From NCBI RefSeq assembly GCF_010811875.1, contig NZ_VKHP01000029.1:1-52044 (forward strand): DNA of 52,044 bases, written 5' to 3'. The first letter of the stretch is position 1; every line of letters begins with the position of its first letter. Source of the DNA: Bradyrhizobium uaiense (GTDB lineage: Bacteria > Pseudomonadota > Alphaproteobacteria > Rhizobiales > Xanthobacteraceae). The notes under the pieces were generated by a model. The model saw only the letters and a program-made list of their open reading frames with translations, had not been told where the DNA came from and made no database searches. Of the stretch, positions 1 to 8,879 are shown piece by piece. A program made the position numbers and the translations under genes.

Positions 1-3000
1 TCTCCGGAGGCGTGGTCACCGGCGTGACCAGCTCCGGGACAGGGATTTCGGGCGGCACGGTGAACGTGTCGTCGGGAGGCGCGATCGACCACACGACCGT
101 CAGCAGTGGCGGCATGTTGAATGTCCTGTCCGGGGCGACTGCCCACAATGTCAGCGTCTCCAGCGGCGGCACTTTCAATGTTGCCGGCACGGTGACCAGC
201 AACGTTGCGGTGTTTGCCGGCGGTACGGAAATCGTTTCGTCCGGCGGATCGACCGGTGCGATGACGATTTCGGGCGGCAGCGTCGAGCTGCAGGCCGGAA
301 GCATCGCGAGCGGCGGCATTACCTTCGCCAGCTCCAGCGGAACGCTGGTGATCGACGGCACCACCATGCCCAGCGACATCATCAGCGGCATCGTCGTCGG
401 TGACACCATCGATCTGACCGGCGTGATATTCGCGTCCGGTGGCTCAGCCACTGTTGTATCCGGCAGCATGCTTCAAGTTGTCGAGGGCGGAATAACGTAT
501 GATCTGCAGCTGGGTCAGAATCCCGGAGTTGGCTTCACTGCAACGCAGGATTCTGGTACGGGCACGCTGATTACGGCCACACCACCTATTACGCCGTCGG
601 TTAACGTCGCGAACTACCCTTCGGCGAGTGCAGGTCAGTTGATCACCTTGTCGAGCCTGGTTACCGTGTCCGATCCCAACGGTGCCGGCTATCAGACTCT
701 CCAGCTGTGGGATTCGAACGGCACGGCAGCCGGCGGCGAGTTCCTGATCAACGGCGTGGCGCAGACCGCAGGCCATGCGATCAATGTGCCGTTGGGCGCC
801 AATGTGGTGTTCGATGCCGGTACTTCGGCCGGTACCGATACTCTGTACGCGCGGCTCGTTCAAAACAACGGCGCGCTAGGTAGCTGGCAGCAGTTTACGG
901 TCTCGGTGGCGGCGCCGACGCTGAGTGTATCGGGCGTGCCCAGCACCACGGCCGGTGCGCAGATTGCGCTCTCGAGCCTGGTCAACGTTTCCGATCCAAG
1001 CAATGCGACGTATCAGCTGCAGCTGTGGGATTCGAACGGCACGGCAGCCGGCGGCGAGTTCCTGATCAACGGCGTGGCGCAGACCGGAGGCCATGCGATC
1101 AATGTGCCGTCGGGCGCCAATGTGGTGTTCGATGCCGGGACGTCAGCCGGCACCGATACGCTGTTTGCGCAGCTCGTTCAGAACGGCACGGCAAGTGGCT
1201 GGCAGCAGTTTACGGTCTCGGTGCCGGCGCCGACGCTGAGCGTATCGAGCCTGCCAAGTGCCACGGCGGGCGCTCAGATTGCGCTTTCGAGCCTGGTGAA
1301 CGTGTCCGATCCAAGCAATGCCACGTATCAGTTGCAGCTGTGGGATTCGAACGGCACGGTGGCCGGTGGCGAGTTCCTGATCAACGGCGTGGCGCAGACC
1401 GCAGGCCATGCGATCAATGTGCCGTCGGGTGCCAATGTGGTGTTCGATGCCGGGACGTCAGCCGGCACCGATACGCTGTGGGCGCAGCTCGTTCAGGGCA
1501 ACGGCACGGCAAGTGGCTGGCAGCAGTTCACGGTCTCGGTGGCGGCGCCGACGCTGAATGTCTCGAGCCTGCCGAGTGTCACGGCCGGCGCGCAGATCGC
1601 GCTCTCGAGCCTGGTGAACGTGTCCGATCCGAGCAACGCGACGTATCAGCTGCAGCTGTGGGATTCGAACGGCACGGTGGCCGGCGGCGAGTTCCTGATC
1701 AACGGCGTGGCGCAGCTCGCAGGCCAGGCGATCAATGTGCCATCGGGCGCCAATGTGGTGTTCGATGCCGGGACGTCAGCCGGCACCGATACGATGTGGG
1801 CGCAGCTCATTCAGAACGGCACGGCGAGTGGCTGGAAGCAGTTCACGGTCTCGGTGCCGGCGCCGACGCTGAATGTCTCGAGCCTGCCAAGCGCCACGGC
1901 CGGTGCGCAGATCGCGCTCTCGAGCCTGGTGAACGTGTCCAATCCGAGCAACGCGACGTATCAGCTGCAGCTGTGGGATTCGAACGGCACGGCGGCTGGC
2001 GGCGAGGTCCTGATCAACGGCGTGGCGCAGTCCGCGGGCCAGGCGATCAATGTACCGTCGGGTGCCAATGTGGTGTTCGATGCCGGGACGTCATCCGGCA
2101 CCGATACGCTGTGGGCGCAGCTCGTTCAAGGCAACGGCACGGCAAGTGGCTGGCAGAAGTTCGCGGTCACGGTGCCGGCGCCGACGCTGAGTGTATCGAG
2201 CCTGCCCAGCGCCACGGCCGGTGCGCAGATTGCGCTCTCGAGCCTGGTCAACGTGTCCGATCCAAGCAATGCGGCGTATCAGCTGCAGCTGTGGGATTCG
2301 AACGGCACGGTGGCCGGCGGCGAGTTCCTGATCAACGGCGTGGCGCAGACCGCAGGCCACGCGATCAATGTGCCGTCAGGTGCCAATGTGGTGTTCGATG
2401 CCGGGACTTCAGCCGGCACCGATACGCTGTGGGCGCAGCTCGTTCAGGGCAACGGCGCGGCAAGTGGCTGGCAGAAGTTCGCCGTCACGGTGCCGGCGCC
2501 GACGCTGAGTGTCTCGAGCCTGCCAAGTGCCACGGCGGGTGCGCAGATTGCGCTCTCGAGCCTGGTGAATGTTTCCAATCCGAGCAATGCGACGTATCAG
2601 CTGCAGCTGTGGGATTCGAACGGCACGGCGGCCGGCGGCGAGTTCCTGATCAACGGCGTGGCGCAGACCGCAGGCCAGGCGATCAATGTGCCGTCGGGCG
2701 CCAATGTGGTGTTCGATGCCGGGACTTCAGCCGGCACCGATACGCTGTGGGCGCAGCTCATTCAGAACGGCACGGCAAGTGGCTGGCAGCAGTTTGCGGT
2801 CTCGGTCCCGAATCCGACGGTCACGGTGCACAACTTCAGCACCGCGACCCCTGGCCAGACCATTGCGCTGTCCAACCTGGTGACGATCCTGGATCCCGGC
2901 AATGTCGGGTATCAGAAGCTCGAGCTGTGGGATTCCGATGGAACTCCTGCTACGGGTCAGTTCGTTGTAAACGGTGTGGCGCAAACCGGCGGCCACACGA

Positions 3001-3518
3001 TCAACGTGGCTCCCGGCGATGTCGCCAACACCGTGTTCAACGAGGGCACGACCGGCAACACCGACACGCTGTGGGCGCAGCTTTTGCTGAACAACAACAC
3101 CACGACCGGCTGGCAACAGTTCACGGTGGTCGATCCGGTAACCGTTGAGCAAGGCGCAACACTCGAGCTTACCGGCGCCTATGCGGGGCACGCGATCTTT
3201 GCCGGCAGCAGCGGCACGCTGCAGCTCGACCAATCTGCGGCGTTCAGCGGAACGGTGTCGGATTTCGGAGGTCAGGATCAGCTCGACCTGCGGGACATCG
3301 GCTTCGGCTCTGCCACCACCGTGGGCTTCTCGGCTAACAGCAGCGGCACAGGAGGAACCCTCAGCGTCAGCGACGGCACGCACATGGCTCAGATTGCGCT
3401 GCTTGGCCAGTATGCCGCCAACAGTTTCGTTGCGGCCGGCGACGGCCACGGCGGAACGCTGATCACGGAGCCTGCCGCAGCCGTCATGCAGGCCCAACTG
3501 ACGCAGCCGCATGCCTAG
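1..3518 (+). CDS. Large repeat-rich secreted adhesin, 5' end outside window
   Basis: The frame is open at the window edge, so the N-terminus is missing; about 1170 residues are visible. The first ~120 residues are glycine/serine-rich repeats of the VSSGG type, as in AIDA-like passengers. Eight modules of ~105 residues follow (594-3137), each with the cores LWDSNGT, INGVAQ and VFDAGTS. The last ~120 residues form a conserved end module with FAGSSGTLQLD, DQLDLRDIGF and GGTLSVSDGTH, and the protein stops shortly after GGTLITEP. No outer-membrane beta-barrel is seen at the C-terminus. The type I exporter genes at 5192-8738 therefore suggest secretion by a C-terminal signal; this is inference. A role in adhesion or surface structure is likely from composition, but the ligand is unknown. 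A decayed copy of the same end module lies downstream (4619-4990). Confidence 0.85.
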   Translation, partial: SGGVVTGVTSSGTGISGGTVNVSSGGAIDHTTVSSGGMLNVLSGATAHNVSVSSGGTFNVAGTVTSNVAVFAGGTEIVSSGGSTGAMTISGGSVELQAGSIASGGITFASSSGTLVIDGTTMPSDIISGIVVGDTIDLTGVIFASGGSATVVSGSMLQVVEGGITYDLQLGQNPGVGFTATQDSGTGTLITATPPITPSVNVANYPSASAGQLITLSSLVTVSDPNGAGYQTLQLWDSNGTAAGGEFLINGVAQTAGHAINVPLGANVVFDAGTSAGTDTLYARLVQNNGALGSWQQFTVSVAAPTLSVSGVPSTTAGAQIALSSLVNVSDPSNATYQLQLWDSNGTAAGGEFLINGVAQTGGHAINVPSGANVVFDAGTSAGTDTLFAQLVQNGTASGWQQFTVSVPAPTLSVSSLPSATAGAQIALSSLVNVSDPSNATYQLQLWDSNGTVAGGEFLINGVAQTAGHAINVPSGANVVFDAGTSAGTDTLWAQLVQGNGTASGWQQFTVSVAAPTLNVSSLPSVTAGAQIALSSLVNVSDPSNATYQLQLWDSNGTVAGGEFLINGVAQLAGQAINVPSGANVVFDAGTSAGTDTMWAQLIQNGTASGWKQFTVSVPAPTLNVSSLPSATAGAQIALSSLVNVSNPSNATYQLQLWDSNGTAAGGEVLINGVAQSAGQAINVPSGANVVFDAGTSSGTDTLWAQLVQGNGTASGWQKFAVTVPAPTLSVSSLPSATAGAQIALSSLVNVSDPSNAAYQLQLWDSNGTVAGGEFLINGVAQTAGHAINVPSGANVVFDAGTSAGTDTLWAQLVQGNGAASGWQKFAVTVPAPTLSVSSLPSATAGAQIALSSLVNVSNPSNATYQLQLWDSNGTAAGGEFLINGVAQTAGQAINVPSGANVVFDAGTSAGTDTLWAQLIQNGTASGWQQFAVSVPNPTVTVHNFSTATPGQTIALSNLVTILDPGNVGYQKLELWDSDGTPATGQFVVNGVAQTGGHTINVAPGDVANTVFNEGTTGNTDTLWAQLLLNNNTTTGWQQFTVVDPVTVEQGATLELTGAYAGHAIFAGSSGTLQLDQSAAFSGTVSDFGGQDQLDLRDIGFGSATTVGFSANSSGTGGTLSVSDGTHMAQIALLGQYAANSFVAAGDGHGGTLITEPAAAVMQAQLTQPHA
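594..3137 (+). repeat. Eight tandem ~315-bp coding repeats
   Basis: Units begin with a Pro codon at about 594, 915, 1230, 1548, 1863, 2181, 2499 and 2814. Lengths are 315-321 bp, differing by whole codons such as QNGTAS against QGNGTAS. Units 2-7 are nearly identical in DNA; units 1 and 8 are more diverged, as expected for edge units of an array that changes by recombination. They encode the internal modules of the secreted protein. Confidence 0.95.
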
Positions 3519-3633
3519 ACCGTACCGATTGGAGATCGACCGGACGGAAAGGATCCTGGTGAGGGGGACGAGAAGCGTAGCGTAGACCGCGACAGGATTC
3601 CTGTACGGAGAGATGGCCTCGTCTTGCCCGTCA

Positions 3634-3674
3634 CTTTGCCGGTCGAATGTCCAAATGGCCATTCGACGGCAAAG
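3634..3674. terminator. Stem-loop between convergent genes
   Basis: Left arm 3634-3649 and right arm 3660-3674 pair over 15 bp with one bulged base, around a 10-nt loop. The element sits between the adhesin end (+, 3518) and the glycosyltransferase end (-, 3711), where a bidirectional terminator would be expected. There is no clear T-run on either side, so termination is inferred from position and stem strength only. Confidence 0.45.
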
Positions 3675-3710
3675 CGCGGTGTATTGAAAAGTGTGGAGCT
3701 ATCCGTTTCG

Positions 3711-4460
3711 TTATTCGGGTCGGATAAACTGCGCCTGCAGATCTCCTGTAAACGTCACCGGGCCGGTGTGGTTCAATTTGCTGAACGTATCGAGCCAGAT
3801 TTCGCCGCCGAGATCGCGCCATCGCCGGCAGAACGCATAATCCTCCGAAAGGTATTCCTTAGTCTCGGGATCAATCATGCAGTCGAACAGGGCCCAGCGG
3901 GGGCTGTTTTCGGGTACGTGCCCCGCGTAGACCGGAGCTATGTGACGAAGCTCGGGATACGCGTCGCACATCCGCTCGATGACATTGCGTCGGATGAGGA
4001 GGAAACCGGTGCCGATGCGTTTCACGGGCGCGAAGCCGTCCCTCGCCGTGATTGCGGTGCTGTCCTCCCAAGCCAGTACATAGTGCAGTGCCGCGGTTTG
4101 CACATTGGAACGACCGGCCTTGATGGCGCGTTCGGCCTTGGCCCAGTCGACTTCCTTCAAGGGATAGGCGCCCGCCGCAACGTCGACGTTGAATTTCAGA
4201 AGTCGCAGCACCTGGTCGGGCGAGAATCCGATGTCTGCATCGATGAACATCAGGTGCGTTGCGTGCTCGTGGGCCAGAAACTGGCGGACAAGCTCGTTGC
4301 GTGCGCGCGTGACCAGCGAATCGCTGAAGAAGCGAACGCCCATGCCAACGCCAAGCTCGAGGCACGTCGTTTGAAGCGTCAAAAGTGAGGTTATGTATGA
4401 AGTGGTCGCCAATCCTCCGTAGGTTGGGGTGGCGACAAGAATATAGGGCGGTTGCGACAT
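3711..4460 (-). CDS. GT-A-fold (family 2-like) glycosyltransferase
   Basis: This predicted 249-residue cytoplasmic glycosyltransferase starts with a nucleotide-binding strand (ILVATPTYGG, residues 7-16). It carries FIDADIGF at 72-79, whose DAD is the DxD-like metal/nucleotide-sugar motif. The C-terminal part has SEDYAFCRRW, resembling the acidic ED acceptor-side motif of GT-A enzymes. I chose the ATG at 4460 because GAGGGG lies about 6 nt upstream of it and the Rossmann strand follows directly; an in-frame start at 4514 would add 18 unconserved residues. The gene is alone on the minus strand, separated from the type I secretion genes by a decayed gene. Donor and acceptor are unknown. Glycosylation of the neighbouring adhesin is possible but unsupported by direct evidence. 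Confidence 0.8.
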   Translation of the reverse strand: MSQPPYILVATPTYGGLATTSYITSLLTLQTTCLELGVGMGVRFFSDSLVTRARNELVRQFLAHEHATHLMFIDADIGFSPDQVLRLLKFNVDVAAGAYPLKEVDWAKAERAIKAGRSNVQTAALHYVLAWEDSTAITARDGFAPVKRIGTGFLLIRRNVIERMCDAYPELRHIAPVYAGHVPENSPRWALFDCMIDPETKEYLSEDYAFCRRWRDLGGEIWLDTFSKLNHTGPVTFTGDLQAQFIRPE

Positions 4461-4586
4461 GATACCCCTCGGTGGACGCGAACGAAGGAATTCAAGCTCA
4501 TTCGCTCGCGGCATTTACCTGATGCGGATCGTGAGTTACCGGCATCTTGCATTCGTCGTTTGAGATGGCCGGCCAGGATCCTTGAT

Positions 4587-4598
4587 AGCTAAGCTACC
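4587..4598 (-). promoter_or_regulatory. ops-like leader element, weak match
   Basis: Read on the minus strand this is GGTAGCTTAGCT, about 125 nt upstream of the start at 4460 and in sense orientation. It lies within a small hairpin (arms TAAGCTA 4590-4596 and TAGCTTA 4603-4609). It matches the element at 5109-5120 at 11 of 12 positions and the one at 16130-16141 at 10 of 12. Assignment as an antiterminator recruitment site is inference. Confidence 0.3.
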
Positions 4599-4618
4599 AG
4601 CCTAGCTTACCGAATACG

Positions 4619-4990
4619 GTCTCTGGGACACCAGCGGAAACGAACACTGGTTCGCAGGCAGCACGCTGGAGCCCGCCCCGCGAGACGACGGCACCGGTGG
4701 CGTTCCGTGGCAGCACCGGAAAGCTCAGGCGTGGCAGCTCCACGAGCTTCGGGGACCGTTGCGGGCAGCGCAGCGCAAGCACTGTCCACTTCGCCGACAT
4801 CAACTTCGTATCCGTCCAATCCCCGCCCATACCGGGAATACTACGGGTGGCCCGCTGACCGGGACCGATGGTAGGCATATGGCGGCATTTCGCTGGTTGG
4901 CCGCTATCTGGCCCCCGACCTTTGCAGCCTCGCGCGACCGACGCGCAGGAGCCTCGGTTGTCCCAACGTTCGACCAGTGGTGTGCTGACC
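4619..4990 (+). pseudogene. Decayed C-terminal module of a secreted repeat protein
   Basis: Three frames must be joined to read it. VSGT at about 4619 and STLE at 4660 align with the ATLEL start of the intact adhesin end module. FRGSTGKL (4703-4726) aligns with FAGSSGTL, and HFADINF (4787-4807) aligns with DLRDIGF in the same frame. GNTTGGPLTGTDGRHMAA (from 4834, another frame) aligns with SSGTGGTLSVSDGTHMAQ, and ASVV near the end matches the final GGTLIT region. At least two frameshifts and many substitutions separate it from a working gene. It is the remnant of a paralogue of the protein ending at 3518, left between a glycosyltransferase gene and the exporter genes. No complete open frame covers it. 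Confidence 0.75.
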
Positions 4991-5034
4991 ACGCTGCATC
5001 ACGCATAGGGTGATCGCGCAACCTGTATGGAAAA

Positions 5035-5076
5035 CCCGTCCCCCCGGAGCGAGGGAGATCGCTCCAGGGGGACGGG
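5035..5076 (+). terminator. Strong GC-rich stem-loop
   Basis: Arms 5035-5052 and 5059-5076 pair over 18 bp with one mismatch, around the loop GGGAGA. A short T5 tract follows at 5091-5095, too far away for a classic terminator. The stem lies just after the decayed adhesin module, so it may be the old terminator of that gene. Alternatively it is a leader structure of the exporter operon that starts at 5192. Confidence 0.5.
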
Positions 5077-5108
5077 CATTGAATTAAGTATTTTTGACAA
5101 CCAGGGCT

Positions 5109-5120
5109 GGTAGCCTAGCT
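5109..5120 (+). promoter_or_regulatory. ops-like leader element, weak match
   Basis: GGTAGCCTAGCT lies 72 nt upstream of the exporter start at 5192, in sense orientation, within a GGCT-GGT-AGCC mini-hairpin (5105-5115). A TTGACA hexamer at 5094-5099 is a possible -35 box, but no convincing -10 follows at normal spacing. The element shares GGTAGCYTRSCT with the sites at 4587-4598 (-) and 16130-16141 (+). Confidence 0.3.
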
Positions 5121-5191
5121 CAGATACTTGCAAATTAGGCCGTTCTCGCAATATCAGGGAGCTTATTGTTATTCATATTTCAGGAAGACAG

Positions 5192-7336
5192 GTGTCCGAA
5201 GGTCCGGACCAGCACAGCGCAACCGACGAAGGGCTGATCGCGCTCGCCCGTCTGCTCCAGCTCAATGGTTTTGCTGCAGACCCCAAGCAGATTCAGCACG
5301 CGCTTGGAAACGTCGTCATTGGCGTCCCCGAGATGCTCCGCTTCGCGAGGCAATCGGGCTTCAAGGCGCGGGCCTTTCGAACGAGCTTCAAGCGGCTGCT
5401 CAAAACGCCGCTTCCGGCAATCGCAACCCTGCGCGACGGTGGATTCCTGATCCTGGGCAAGGCGGCCGAGGGCAAGGTTCTCGTTCAGTCCGCCAAGATT
5501 GCCGTGCCGCAGATCCTCAGTCAGGCCGAGTTCGAGAAGATCTGGGACGGCCAGATCGTCTTGTTCACGCGTCGTGCACGCCTGGTCGAACTGACGCGGC
5601 GCTTCGACATCACCTGGTTCCTGGCCGCGATCGTGAAATATCGCGCGCTTCTGGCCGAAGTCCTGGTCGCTTCCTTCTTTCTCCAGCTGTTTGCGCTGGC
5701 TTCGCCGCTGATATTCCAGGTCGTCATCGACAAGGTGCTGGTGCATCAGAATCTCAGCACGTTGGACGTGCTGATCTTCGCTTTCTTTGCGATCGTGCTG
5801 TTCGAAACAGTTCTCGGCACATTGCGGACCTACGTCTTCTCGCACACGACAAATCGCATCGACGTCGAGCTCGGAGCGAGACTCTTCCGTCACCTGCTGG
5901 CGTTGCCGCTGTCTTATTTCCAGGCCCGCCGGGTCGGTGATTCCGTCGCCAGGGTACGCGAGCTGGAAAACATTCGGAATTTTCTCACCGGCTCCGCGCT
6001 GACGCTCACCATCGACTTGTTCTTCACGTTCGTCTTCCTCGCCGTCATGTTCGTCTACTCGCCGCTTCTGACGCTGGTCGTCGTCGGCTCGTTGCCGTTC
6101 TATGTGGCGCTGTCGATGAGCGCGACACCCGTCTTCCGCCGACGCCTCGACGAGAAGTTCAGGCGGGGAGCCGAAAACCAGGCTTTTCTGGTGGAGAGCG
6201 TAACCGGAATCGAAACGCTGAAGTCGATGGCGATCGAGCCGCAGGCGCAGCGCAAGTGGGAAGAGCAGCTCGCCGGCTACGTCACGTCGAGCTTCCGCGT
6301 TTCCAACCTCGGAAATGTCACCAGCCAGGCGGTCCAGTTCGTCAGCAAGGCGACCACCGCGATCACGCTCTATCTCGGCGCCAAGGCGGTGATCGAAGGC
6401 AACCTGACCGTGGGCGAGCTGGTCGCCTTCAACATGCTGGCGGGCAGGGTCAGTCAGCCGGTGCTGCGGCTGGCGCAGATATACCAGGACTTCCACCAGG
6501 CGCGGCTGTCGGTCGAGCGGCTCGGCGACATCCTCAACACGCCGGCGGAGCCGACCTACAATCTCGGTCGGTCAACGCTCCCCGAAATATCCGGGGCGAT
6601 CAAATTCGATCGGGTCGGATTTCGCTATCAGCTGGATGGCAGGGAGGTTCTGAAGGACATCGATTTCGAGATTCCCGCAGGGCAGGTGGTGGGGATCGTC
6701 GGATCGTCGGGATCCGGCAAGAGCACGATCGCAAAGCTCGTGCAGCGGCTCTATGTGCCGGAGCGCGGCCGGGTTCTCATCGACGGCGTCGACCTTGCGG
6801 TGGTCGATCCGTCCTGGCTGAGGCGCCAGATCGGCGTGGTGTTGCAGGACAATGTGCTGTTCAATGCAAGCATACGCGAGAACATCGCGGTGGCCGAGCC
6901 GGGCATGCCGATCGAGCGCGTCGTGGCGGCAGCAAAGCTTGCCGGTGCGCATGAGTTCATCCTCGAACTGACGGATGGATACGATACGACCGTGGGCGAG
7001 CGAGGTTCGACGCTGTCCGGCGGGCAGCGGCAGCGCATCGCGATCGCGCGAGCGCTCGTGACCAACCCGCGAATTCTGATCTTCGATGAAGCCACCAGCG
7101 CGCTGGATTACGAAAGCGAGCAGATCATCCAGCAGAACATGCTTCAGATCGTGCGGGGACGCACCGCCCTGATCATCGCGCACCGGCTGTCCACGATCCG
7201 CCGGGCCAATCGGATTTTGACGGTTGAAAACGGGTCGATCGTCGAGGACGGCACGCATCAGCAGCTGATCAGCGTGAACGGTAGATACTCCAAGCTCTAT
7301 CGCTTGCAGGAGGGGCGGGCGGATGGCGCGGATTAG
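5192..7336 (+). CDS. Type I secretion ABC transporter (permease/ATPase)
   Basis: This 714-residue inner-membrane exporter is of the HlyB/LapB type. The N-terminal ~130 residues correspond to the C39 peptidase position, but the usual catalytic Cys is absent (DEGLIALARLLQLNGF). It is therefore a C39-like docking domain that should not cleave a leader. Membrane segments follow at about 150-430. The nucleotide-binding domain has Walker A GSSGSGKST (from 504), signature LSGGQRQR (from 608), Walker B ILIFDEATSALD (from 628) and an H-loop in IIAHRLS. The start is GTG at 5192 with GGAAG about 5 nt upstream. It overlaps the HlyD gene by 14 nt, so the two form one operon. No TolC-type outer-membrane partner is in the window. 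The repeat protein ending at 3518 is the obvious candidate substrate. Confidence 0.93.
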   Translation: MSEGPDQHSATDEGLIALARLLQLNGFAADPKQIQHALGNVVIGVPEMLRFARQSGFKARAFRTSFKRLLKTPLPAIATLRDGGFLILGKAAEGKVLVQSAKIAVPQILSQAEFEKIWDGQIVLFTRRARLVELTRRFDITWFLAAIVKYRALLAEVLVASFFLQLFALASPLIFQVVIDKVLVHQNLSTLDVLIFAFFAIVLFETVLGTLRTYVFSHTTNRIDVELGARLFRHLLALPLSYFQARRVGDSVARVRELENIRNFLTGSALTLTIDLFFTFVFLAVMFVYSPLLTLVVVGSLPFYVALSMSATPVFRRRLDEKFRRGAENQAFLVESVTGIETLKSMAIEPQAQRKWEEQLAGYVTSSFRVSNLGNVTSQAVQFVSKATTAITLYLGAKAVIEGNLTVGELVAFNMLAGRVSQPVLRLAQIYQDFHQARLSVERLGDILNTPAEPTYNLGRSTLPEISGAIKFDRVGFRYQLDGREVLKDIDFEIPAGQVVGIVGSSGSGKSTIAKLVQRLYVPERGRVLIDGVDLAVVDPSWLRRQIGVVLQDNVLFNASIRENIAVAEPGMPIERVVAAAKLAGAHEFILELTDGYDTTVGERGSTLSGGQRQRIAIARALVTNPRILIFDEATSALDYESEQIIQQNMLQIVRGRTALIIAHRLSTIRRANRILTVENGSIVEDGTHQQLISVNGRYSKLYRLQEGRADGAD

Positions 7337-8738
7337 GAACGTGCTTGCCCTGCGGTCCGGTACCGACGAGCGGGAGTTCCTGCCGGCGGCGCTCGAAATC
7401 GTGGAGACGCCAGCCTCGCCCGCCGGACGGCTCACCGGCGCGACAGTGATCGCGGTCTTCTGCGTCGCGCTCGCCTGGGCGGCCTTCGGCAAGGTGGACA
7501 TCGTCGCATCCGCACAGGGCAAGATCGTTCCCATCGGCGGAACGAAGGTGATCCAGCCGTTTGAAACCGGGATCGTGAAGGCGATTCACGTTCACGAAGG
7601 TCAGCAGGTGAAGGCCGGTGACGTTCTGGTCGAGGTGGATCCGCGCATCAACCAGGCCGAACGGGATCATCTGGTCGTCGATTACCGGGCGGCCCGGCTC
7701 GAAGTCGCCAGAATTAACGCCGCACTCGCTAATGCGGACGACCCTCTGACCGCCTTTCATCCGCCTGATGATGCCTCACCGTCTGAAGTCGCGGTGGAGC
7801 GGGACTACCTGCTGAAGCAGACGGCCGAGTTTCGCGCCAAGATCGAATCGCTCTCGCGTCAACTCGAGGAAAAAAAGGCCACGCGAGCGACCACCCAGGC
7901 GACGCTCGAGAAGCTCGCGGCCATCGTTCCCATCATCCAGCAGAGGGTCGATATCCGGAAGACGTCGTCCGAGCGCGAATACACCTCGAAGTACCAGTAT
8001 CTGGAGATTTACCAGTCGCTGACCGAGGCGCAGCGTGAAGTCGTGGTCCAGCAGAACCATCTGCAGGAAGCCGAAGCCAGCATCGCCGCGCTCAGTGGAT
8101 CGCGCGATCAGGCCATAGCTGAATTTCAGAGGACGTTGTTCGGGCAGCTTGTCGAAGCTCGGCGCAAGGCCGACGGCCTGGCGCACGACATCGAGAAGGT
8201 GCAAAGCAAGATCAACGCGCAATACATGACGTCGCCGATCGACGGGACCGTCCAACAGCTCGCGATTCACACCGCGGGTGGCATCGTGACGCCCGCTCAG
8301 GTGCTTCTGATCATCGCCCCCGCAAGCGGACGCATCGAGATCGAAGCGATGGTGCCGAACAAGGACGTCGGATTTGTGCGTCCTGGTCAAAAAGCGCAAA
8401 TCAAGATCGACACCTTCAACTTTACCAAATACGGATTGATCCACGGCACTGTCGAGAGCGTCTCCCGCGACGCGGTCGTTCGCGAAAAGCCGCGGGACAA
8501 GTCCGGCGACCAGGCGCCGGGATCTACCAACACGACGAGCGAGCCGGCAGGGCAGCAGCTGGTGTTCACCGCACGTGTGTCGATGGATCGCACGGAGATG
8601 ATGATCGACGATCGCGAGATCAACCTGTCCCCGGGTATGGCCGTGACAGTTGAGATTTCAACTGGAGCGCGATCCCTACTCTCGTACTTGCTGTCACCCC
8701 TGGTCAGATATGGGCATGACAGCATGAGGGAGAGATGA
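7323..8738 (+). CDS. HlyD-family type I secretion membrane-fusion protein
   Basis: This 471-residue periplasmic adaptor has a short cytoplasmic N-terminus and one membrane segment at about 38-55. A lipoyl/barrel-sandwich half follows (VIQPFETGIVKAIHVHEGQ then VKAGDVLVEVDP), then a long polar coiled-coil region at about 155-310 (runs of Glu, Gln, Lys and Arg). The second barrel half includes MTSPIDGTVQQLAIHTAGG, and the C-terminus is a beta domain. Length and order fit HlyD/LapC/PrsE proteins. It starts inside the end of the ABC transporter gene, implying translational coupling, and ends 141 nt before the convergent glycosyltransferase gene. It should join the inner-membrane exporter to an outer-membrane channel encoded elsewhere. 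Confidence 0.93.
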   Translation: MARIRNVLALRSGTDEREFLPAALEIVETPASPAGRLTGATVIAVFCVALAWAAFGKVDIVASAQGKIVPIGGTKVIQPFETGIVKAIHVHEGQQVKAGDVLVEVDPRINQAERDHLVVDYRAARLEVARINAALANADDPLTAFHPPDDASPSEVAVERDYLLKQTAEFRAKIESLSRQLEEKKATRATTQATLEKLAAIVPIIQQRVDIRKTSSEREYTSKYQYLEIYQSLTEAQREVVVQQNHLQEAEASIAALSGSRDQAIAEFQRTLFGQLVEARRKADGLAHDIEKVQSKINAQYMTSPIDGTVQQLAIHTAGGIVTPAQVLLIIAPASGRIEIEAMVPNKDVGFVRPGQKAQIKIDTFNFTKYGLIHGTVESVSRDAVVREKPRDKSGDQAPGSTNTTSEPAGQQLVFTARVSMDRTEMMIDDREINLSPGMAVTVEISTGARSLLSYLLSPLVRYGHDSMRER

Positions 8739-8879
8739 TCTGTGAGCTGCTCCACACTTTCGGCACTGCGCAGGGCCAGATGAGAGCTTGATCGCCGATG
8801 GCGCCCGCAGTCGGTGGCGCGCTTGCAAGGGGTGTCGGCTGAGCTGCAATCTTGCGGACGACGGTTCGAAGGTCCGGCC

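Noticed and set aside
594..3137. Regular repeats as a possible CRISPR array
   Set aside because: Units are ~315 bp, in frame and fully coding, without spacers or cas genes.
1025..3148. Long plus-strand frame overlapping the adhesin in another frame (707 codons)
   Set aside because: It is open only because the same stop-free repeat unit recurs; the product is Arg/Cys/His-rich and has no domain-like character. The adhesin frame has clear modules.
4594..4992. Minus-strand frame of 132 codons in the gap before the exporter
   Set aside because: The plus strand of the same stretch aligns with the adhesin end module as a decayed gene, which explains the sequence better.
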